Assembly (NCBI RefSeq): GCF_030272615.1
Contig: NC_081406.1
Location: 113,553,783 to 113,617,782, forward strand
DNA: 64,000 nt
Direction of reading: 5' to 3'
Source of the DNA: Cryptomeria japonica
Lineage: Eukaryota > Streptophyta > Pinopsida > Cupressales > Cupressaceae
The notes below the pieces were generated by a model. It saw only the letters and a program-made list of their open reading frames with translations. It did not search any database and was not told the DNA's origin. Position 1 is the first letter of the stretch, and each line of letters starts with the position of its first letter. The position numbers were made by a program, and so were the translations under genes. Shown in pieces: positions 57,135-64,000 of the stretch.

Positions 57135-57211
57135 TAGTCCTCTATTTACAGAAGTGTAACAACTTGAGGAAGGTTCTGAAACCGGTACCGAAGGAAAATT
57201 TGAGACAATAG

Positions 57212-58369
57212 TTGGAAGGAGATCTTGAAGATTTTGATGTAGAAAAATTGAAGAATACCAAACTGGAAGATGAACTCATAATTGCTCTGGAATTTATCAA
57301 AGCACTTCAAGATAACTTGGTTATAGCAAAGAATAAGATAAAAGAATTACATGTGCAATTGCAAAATCAATATGATGAAGAAAAAGAAACTTTTAGAGAT
57401 ATTGTAGAGAAATTGAGACAAGAGAATAGTAACATGAAGAATGGGATGCAAGATTTAACCATGAGACTATGCAAAGATATTGAAGATAGGAAGAGGAATG
57501 AGGAAGATTTGGCAAGAAGACTTAATGAAAGTTCGGATGAATCTCTAAGGCTTAGTTATGAATATGATATGCTTAAAATTGATTTGATTCACATGCAACA
57601 TGACAAAGAGGAACTTTTGAGACAAGTTAGCACTTTGGAAAGTGAGTTGGTCATTGCAAATGAATACAAAGACAAATTCAAGAAAAGTTCAGATAATCTT
57701 GATGATATGCTAAAAAGTTAGAAACCTGATGGAGAAACAGTTGGACTTGGATTTGAACATGGAGAAATTTTCAAGACTGCAAACAATCATGATCATAGCA
57801 AACCAGTAACGCAACCTAATTCTTATAAATTTAATGGGAAATGTTATAATTGCAACAAATTTGGTCATAGAGAAAATTTGTACAGATTTAGGAATAATCA
57901 GAATACAAACTTACCCATCGGTCAATGTTCCAAATGCAATAAAATTGGTCATAACTCAGACAATTGCAGAATGAGTGTAAAATGTTATGCTTGTGGTAGA
58001 TTTGGACATTTATCTAATCAATGCAGAACTCAAACCGGTCAAGGTTATGGAAAAGCAATTCAAAGAAATAATGTAACTTGTTATGCATGTAACAAGATTA
58101 GGCATATTGCAAAATTTTGTAGAAGCAAGAATTCACTAGCAAACAATAGAGGATCTAATAACAAGGGCAAGGAAAAGGTAAATGAAATCAAGCAAGAATT
58201 TTCTAAACAATGGATTAAGAAGAGAGATCAAAAAAATGATGAGTCTGTCTCTGCACTGGCTGAACATGGTGATCCTCACCGGCAGGAGGTTCTTCATCTA
58301 ACTAAGGAGCAATCCTTAGGGGTAAGGCAGAAAATTGAAAATCATGCATTTACCCTCGATTGGTCGTAA
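57212..58369 (+). pseudogene. E9 ORF1: coiled-coil, four-knuckle Gag-like protein
   Basis: A single frame of about 385 codons interrupted by one TAG at 57719-57721. The first 170 residues are a coiled coil (ELIIALEFIKALQDNLVIA, then LRLSYEYDMLKIDL and LTMRLCKDIEDRKRNEED). Then four knuckles: CYNCNKFGHRENLY (last Cys lost), CSKCNKIGHNSDNC, CYACGRFGHLSNQC and CYACNKIRHIAKFC. The start codon is unclear: the position that is ATG in E7 reads CTT here, and the first in-frame ATG is near 57433. Homolog of E7 ORF1; probably Gag-like. Confidence 0.82.
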
Positions 58370-58614
58370 GAAGTTATATTTATTTTTTACCGGTAGATGT
58401 GTTAAGTTTTTGCTTAACCGAAAAGCATTTAATGCAGTTGTTGGCAAACATTTTGGGTATAAAGTGTGAAAATGCTTCATTTTGAATCACAAAGCATTCA
58501 AATATTTGAAGAGAGCAAAAAGAGAGTGAAGGCATTCAAGAGGCGAAGAAGCTAAGACATTTTCAGGGCATTTAAGAGGATTTCACTTGCAGAAAAGGTA
58601 TTTATTTTAGTATC

Positions 58615-61600
58615 ATGGCTACTCCATCTTCTGTTCCCGAATTCATTGCAAACCCTACTATGGTAGAGAAGATTAAGTATCCTCAACACATTTTTAAGAT
58701 CATTCCTAAGATTGCTAAGCTAGATGATTCCATTGGAGCTTTTTCCAAAATTTCAAAGGGAGTTTCTTTTACTAAGGATCTGAGGATATATATTCATTGT
58801 AACATAGAAAATCTAGGGTCTGATGATTTGAAGAACATATACCAAAATGTTATAGCTAATGAACAAGGTTTAATCAAGCTGGAGCATAATATTGTTGAGG
58901 ATTTAGGATTTGTTGATATCTTGAACATTCCTGAATTTCTAGATGAGATAGTTCATCTTGTACTTAGCAGGGTTCATGGTGAATTTATGTGGTTAGATTC
59001 TGTTTTTAAAATTACTAAGGAGTCAATCAAGGTGGTCACTGGTTTACTCTCTAGCGGTACTAGGACTGACCAGAAGAAGAAGATCCCAAACAAGGAGGTT
59101 ATGAACCTCACTGGTGCTACATCTGATAGTAGGTCTCTTAGGGTTAGTGATATTACTAATGAGAATGTGAAACATGTGAGTATGGTGATTGGTTATAGAG
59201 TTGCTCATACAAATAGGTTAAATTTTGTTTCTAGTCTATGTATACACAGTGCATTTGAGATGGTGAAGAACAGTACAAAGATTGACATTTGTGAATGGCT
59301 AAAGGATGAACTGATAGACAATTTGGGGAAGATCAAGGGTGATAAGAAAGGAACCTTCAAATTTGGAAACTTACTTGTATGCCTAATGCTTTATTTCTGA
59401 AAAGAGATTCTCAGTATTGGTCACAAGGACTTTTCTTATGACATCCATGTTGGAAGACATATTATGGAAGCAATTATCGGCATGGGTACTGATGGTGACA
59501 AGCAGGTAAAATATTATTTCAAGAACTTTCAAACTAGAATGAAGGCAAGGGAAAGGATCCCTCAAAGCATTGTGGACAAATATGACAAACATATATGTTT
59601 TTGTAATGAAGAGAGATGAGACATGGATGGAGGTTGTTACTCCTCGAATCATTTGGATAACAGAGATGGGCTATGAAGTAGATTTGAACATTCTTGAGCC
59701 TTATGCAAGGATACTTCTTGATGCACCAAGGGAGCCAACTGAGAATATATTTGGCACAACTGAAACAATTGAGAGTGATGTATCTATGTAGAAGCAGAGG
59801 AAGAAAATAGATAAGTTAATGAAAGATGATTCAAAGTTTGTAGCAGATGTTAAGAAAGAATTGATGGGACTTGAATAGATGAGTGGTATTGCTAAGAGCA
59901 TGAAGGAAAGTAAAACTGCACAACAACCGATAGCTCATGTTTCCCAAGTTGTTACTTCTTTTGAGACAGAAAGTGATAAGGCATCAGAATTTAAAAGAGT
60001 TGAAAGAAAGAAAAGGAAACCTTCACCAACACCTACTCCTTCTCCAAAGAGGACAACAACACTAAGGAAGAAACAACAAGCTATGAGAGAGCCCAGCATT
60101 TAGAGAAAGAAACTTACACCAAAGAAACCGACACCTAAGGTATCAGATATTTTATCCCCGGAAGAACTTGTAAATGAAACTACCCAAGATGGAAACCTTA
60201 GCAATATCAATAAATATTATCATACTTTCAAAGATTCTGTTAAGGGAACAACTAAGGAAAGTATCATTCTACATCTTGATATTTACAAGAAAGTTTTAAT
60301 TTAGGTCGTTGATGATTTGCCTAATGATCTTTATCTGAGACTTGAGGTGAAAAGAATGTCTATAATGGAACTTGAAAAGAGATTAAAAGTTGAAGCATTG
60401 TTGGCAGTCCACCCTATCAATTCCTGATAGGAGATTGATGAATTGATTGCACAAGCCAACCAGTCAGTTTTTGCTAGTAATCACCGATAGGTTAGCTTAG
60501 TGGCCGACAGAATAAAAAAAATTGCAAATGAAACGACTAATAAATGGGATATATTCTTCATGGAAAAGGAGAAGGAAGATAAGGATAGATAGAAAATAGA
60601 TAAATCTTTCACTAAAGTATATCAGAAAAGTGATAAGGGTAAGAGAAAAGTTGGTGGTATTCCCGACTTGACTATCAAGCATAACCTACCCCCACCGGCT
60701 GAAGACACACCACTGGTAGTGGCAAAGGAACAAGTTGAGGAATAAGTTGAGACACAGGTTGAGTATGAGGAAGAGAAAATAGAGGAAGTGAACACTGAGA
60801 ATATTGATCCAGAGTCAAACATTTTGTTTACCATGAATGTGGATACTCAGGATATCAATGTAATTATAGATAAATCTTCTGAGAATGTTGAGGAGAATAA
60901 ATTTGAACCTATAAATATCGACACTCAGCAGAAGGTAGAGAAACTGGTAGAGAAAGAACCTGAATAGATCACATCTGAACCGACAGTGGATACAAGTAAG
61001 GCAGGAAAAGAGAAAGAGGAAATTGTGAAGGCAGTTGAACAAGTTTTTGTTGAAGCTAAGAAGAAAATCACTATAGAACCCAGTACATCTTCTATGGACT
61101 TTAGGCCGACCAATGTGAAAGATGTTTTATTAGATTCTATCAAGAAAATTATTGAATGCAATACCTTAGCATTTAAGGCTATTGATGATACCTTACCTAT
61201 TTTACAACAGATAGCATCGACATGTAAGGTAGATGATGTTGTAGGCTCTATTAATAAATTAGACACATTGTCTAAATTTATTTCATCTAATATTCAGTTG
61301 ATTGATAAGATTAACGAGGAGACAATTAGAGAAAGGGTAAATAAGGAGAAGGTAGATTTCATTAACAAATCTATTGAGGATTGTATAGGAAAGTTAGATT
61401 CCTTATTACTGGCACTAAATTCAACAATTTTGGAATTTAAGGAATTATATAGAGAAGTTTGCAAGCCACACCATTTGACTGTTGATATTGATGATCAGAT
61501 TAAACAGACACATAATGAAATTGATGATATAGCAGACATCCTGATTGGTTCTTCTAAACTCAATTCAGTTTTGGATCAAGAAATGGCAATTTATGAGGAT

Positions 61601-61702
61601 AAAATAGAAAATCTTGAAAAGGAGAAAGCTAGATTAAGGTTGAAAGCCCAAGAGTTAAAGAACAAAATTGGTCCTAGATTGGATAATCTCTTGACACACT
61701 AG
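58615..61702 (+). pseudogene. E9 ORF2: unknown long protein shared with E7
   Basis: ATG 58615 opens about 1,030 codons. The first 262 are uninterrupted (58615-59400) and contain VLSRVHGEFMWLDSVFKIT, VKHVSMVIGYRVAHTN and KGTFKFGNLLVCLMLYF, which match E7 ORF2 in order. After a TGA at 59398 the frame runs on; a frame change near 59570 moves it by one, and the same frame then continues to 61702 with scattered stops. The middle is Lys/Glu/Pro-rich (RKRKPSPTPTPSPKR) and the C-terminal part (60986-61702) is rich in heptad-like coiled coil (IKKIIECNTLAFKAI). No catalytic residues or known family recognised. Confidence 0.75.
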
Positions 61703-62064
61703 AATGGACTATCTAAGGCTACTATTCTAGGAGGAAGATCACCAGAGGAACAAATGCATCATCTAACTGACATGATCTGACAGACTAAGGATATCATTTC
61801 TGATAGTTCTAAAATTTTTCAAGGAATTAACTTGGTTGTAGCAAATATCTTTCAGATTTTATACAACTGGCTGTAGGTATTTTGGTATATTTTTGAATTT
61901 TTGATACTTTTGACATCCTTTATCATTGATGTCAAAGGGGGAGTGATAAGGAGAAAAATTTATACACAAGGAGATCATTTGCTTAGGGGGAGCACTTTTG
62001 GTTTTGGCAATTTTGGTTTTTAGTTTTTCTCATGAGTGTTGCCATCAATGCCAAAAGGGGAGAT
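61703..62064 (+). other. E9 3' untranslated region with purine tracts
   Basis: Purine tracts at about 61929 (TCAAAGGGGGAGTGATA), 61983 (TTAGGGGGAGCAC) and directly before the LTR (CCAAAAGGGGAGAT, 62051-62064). Confidence 0.75.
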
Positions 62065-62960
62065 TGTTGGCATTACACACTCAGATGAGTATGGTTGATG
62101 TTGTCATTGATGGAATCATAGTGGCAACAAGGCTCTACAGGATTCTATTGGTTATACCAATAATAGACTTTGCATACTAGCACTGATAGCTACACAAAGT
62201 TCATTCACACCGGCATCCAGTTTACACTAGCAATGAATCAGACCGGCACCCTAGGTTGACATAGATAAGGTTTTGTTTATGCGAATAATATTGTAATGTA
62301 ATTAAATATTTGTATCCAACATGATGTATTGTAAAGACTATATTTGTAGTTGACATGATGTATTGCAAAGACTCATATATGTATGAGATCTTGTAGGTCA
62401 TTTTGTAAAAAAAGAATATGTAATTAGGTAACGAATGTAAGCAGAATATGAGAGAGAATAACTGTATATGCATTTTGATGTAATTATTTCATGAGCAAAT
62501 AAAAGCAGAGCAGAGTGAAGCAAAGTTTATGACAGAGGTATCTCATAGAGCTTAAACCGGTACCGAATCCAGCATTGCAGATGCTATTTTGAGCAGTACA
62601 TTGTCATTGGATTTAACCATCCAATTGTGTAGTCGGTGTGACTCCTATTTTGTGATTGAGAAGTGAGCTCTAGGCTATTGGCCTTCCTGCATGTGTACGC
62701 CCCTATTGTATAAGTAATATTTATTCATATGGCCAGTGATTAAATATTGTGGATCACAAATCCCACCGAGGTTTTTCCCCTAATGGGTTTCCTCGCCAAA
62801 AATATCTGTGTTATGGTGTGCATTGATGGTTATACTATTATTTCTCTTTACTACATTATTACTTGTTTACCGGTATATTAATTTAGGTTATAAAGTTGCA
62901 AACAAGTTTTAATTTTTTGAAAACCTGTTAGACACTGATTCACACCCCCCCCTCTCAGTG
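62065..62960 (+). repeat. E9 3' LTR, truncated
   Basis: Matches 56213-57119 up to the C-run and CTCTCAGTG at 62960. The last part of the LTR is replaced by the next element. Confidence 0.85.
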
Positions 62961-64000
62961 TGTAATGCCCGCAAAAATACCCTAAAGAAACTAAACAATA
63001 ATATACAAATGGAGATAATTTTTTTTTTTAATTAACATCTAATAACAACTAATACAACACATAACATCTCCATCTATTTACATTTGTTCATCAATTAACC
63101 AATATGAACATATATCATTACTCATTTCATGAATTAATGCAAGCGGAAATAACACAACATCATTAATCTTTCCCTAGGGTACTTTAGCATCATTACTTAA
63201 ATTCATTTCCACAACAGAATACTAGGCACATGAAAGCTATATTTAACCTTCATTAATGCATCATAATCTAATTATCTACTCATGAGATATGCAACCTACA
63301 ACATTACTTACTTCCCATGATATGCATAATTTTCTTTCTACAAATGCATCTATATGAATCATTCATGTTTACTAAATCCATTTAACATCCTATAACATAT
63401 TCATTTATTACTCCATGAACATTCCTCTTTCAAGATTATTTAACATTCTAACTAGCCTCTAATCATTGAATGAGATAATACAACTGATCCATAATGCAAT
63501 TCCATTCTATTCCAACTATAATCCATTTATTTCCATGACTCATAAGATCACCTCTCTACAATAGTACAATACAACTAGGCCTTAATTCCAATTTCCAACT
63601 ACAATTCATCTACAAATATAAGTACATTAAATACATCATGAGCATAGCTCTTTCTACTACAAGATTTCATCTATGATATACAAAAGTATTATATTACATA
63701 CATTTTATCTTAGCCATTACATAAATCTGCTACACGGTACATCCATAGTACATCATGAAGAAGAATCCACATCCACGCAAGAAGAATCCAAAAGAACATC
63801 CCAATGGCTAAAAAGCACCAACCTCCCAACCATGTGGAACCAAAGGAACCACCCCTGTGCTAGGAGATGACACAAGGTCCCAATACATACTCGAAACCTA
63901 AGCTAGCACCAATAGCCAAGGAGACTAACCACACAAGGACTCTCAAGCAAGAACTTACACAATACAACAAGAATGAACTCCCAGAGGCATAAAACTCATC
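62961..64000 (+). mobile_element. E10: left end of a further LTR-type element
   Basis: TGTAATGCCCGCAAAAATACC opens 1,040 bp of AT-rich sequence with no coding content, starting exactly where the E9 LTR breaks off. A TG start and the clean break suggest the LTR of an inserted element, possibly Ty3/gypsy, running off the window. Neither its far end nor a target duplication can be seen. Confidence 0.4.

Larger units (their letters stand above)
56213..62960 (+). mobile_element. E9: Pol-less Sirevirus-type element with two ORFs
   Basis: LTRs 56213-57119 and 62065-62960 (the second cut at 62960). Interior: primer site, ORF1 (57212-58369), ORF2 (58615-61702), tail with purine tracts. No protease, integrase, reverse transcriptase or RNase H motif. 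Related in both ORFs to E7, but with a different LTR. The left target flank is GTTTG (56208-56212); the right flank is beyond the window. Confidence 0.88.

Overview
The window is a block of nested transposable elements from a land plant with a large, repeat-rich, AT-rich genome. I find no cellular gene, rRNA, tRNA or CRISPR array. Almost every base belongs to LTR retrotransposons, mostly of the Sirevirus/Maximus type of Copia: LTRs of 0.9-1.6 kb starting TGTTGG, a TGGTATCAGAGC primer site matching initiator tRNA-Met, and GGGGGAGAT purine tracts before the 3' LTR. One plant L1-type LINE and two copies of a TIR element are also present. The kind of plant is inference; the density and style of elements would suit a gymnosperm, but no lineage marker is visible.

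Left block (1-13.6 kb). E1 (495-11811, minus strand) is a complete Copia element with matching TGGAA target duplications. Its gag is interrupted by E2 (5942-10201, plus), a young 4.26-kb element with 98%-identical LTRs that encodes Gag, protease and an unknown acidic C-terminal protein, but no integrase or reverse transcriptase.

Middle block (13.6-46.4 kb). A decayed Copia gag/protease fragment (E3) carries two copies of a TIR element (T1, T2). T2 is split by E4 (17162-45847), a Ty3/gypsy-type element with gag and protease but no detectable reverse transcriptase or integrase. E4 was invaded by a 5'-truncated LINE (18337-24465) and by Copia E5. Copia E6 then inserted into E5. Finally a segment of about 11.9 kb (31028-42951) was inverted, splitting E4, E5 and one E6 LTR. 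Two target-site duplication pairs, now in opposite orientation, and the two complementary halves of the broken LTR document this. E6 still carries one uninterrupted frame of 1,363 codons, broken only by ten nonsense codons of C-to-T (or G-to-A) type.

Right block (46.4-64 kb). E7 (46874-55416) and E9 (56213-62960) are two related Pol-less elements. Each encodes a coiled-coil/multi-CCHC Gag-like ORF1 and a long ORF2 of about 1,000 residues; the two ORF2 proteins are recognisably homologous and match no family I know. E7 also carries a solo LTR (53880-54935) in its 3' LTR. E9 sits next to a Copia gag fragment, and its 3' LTR is cut by a further element running off the window.

Together, four element families here (E2, E4, E7, E9) keep structural genes but no polymerase or integrase. 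They would need enzymes supplied in trans by Pol-bearing relatives, of which the E1/E5/E6 type is the visible example.
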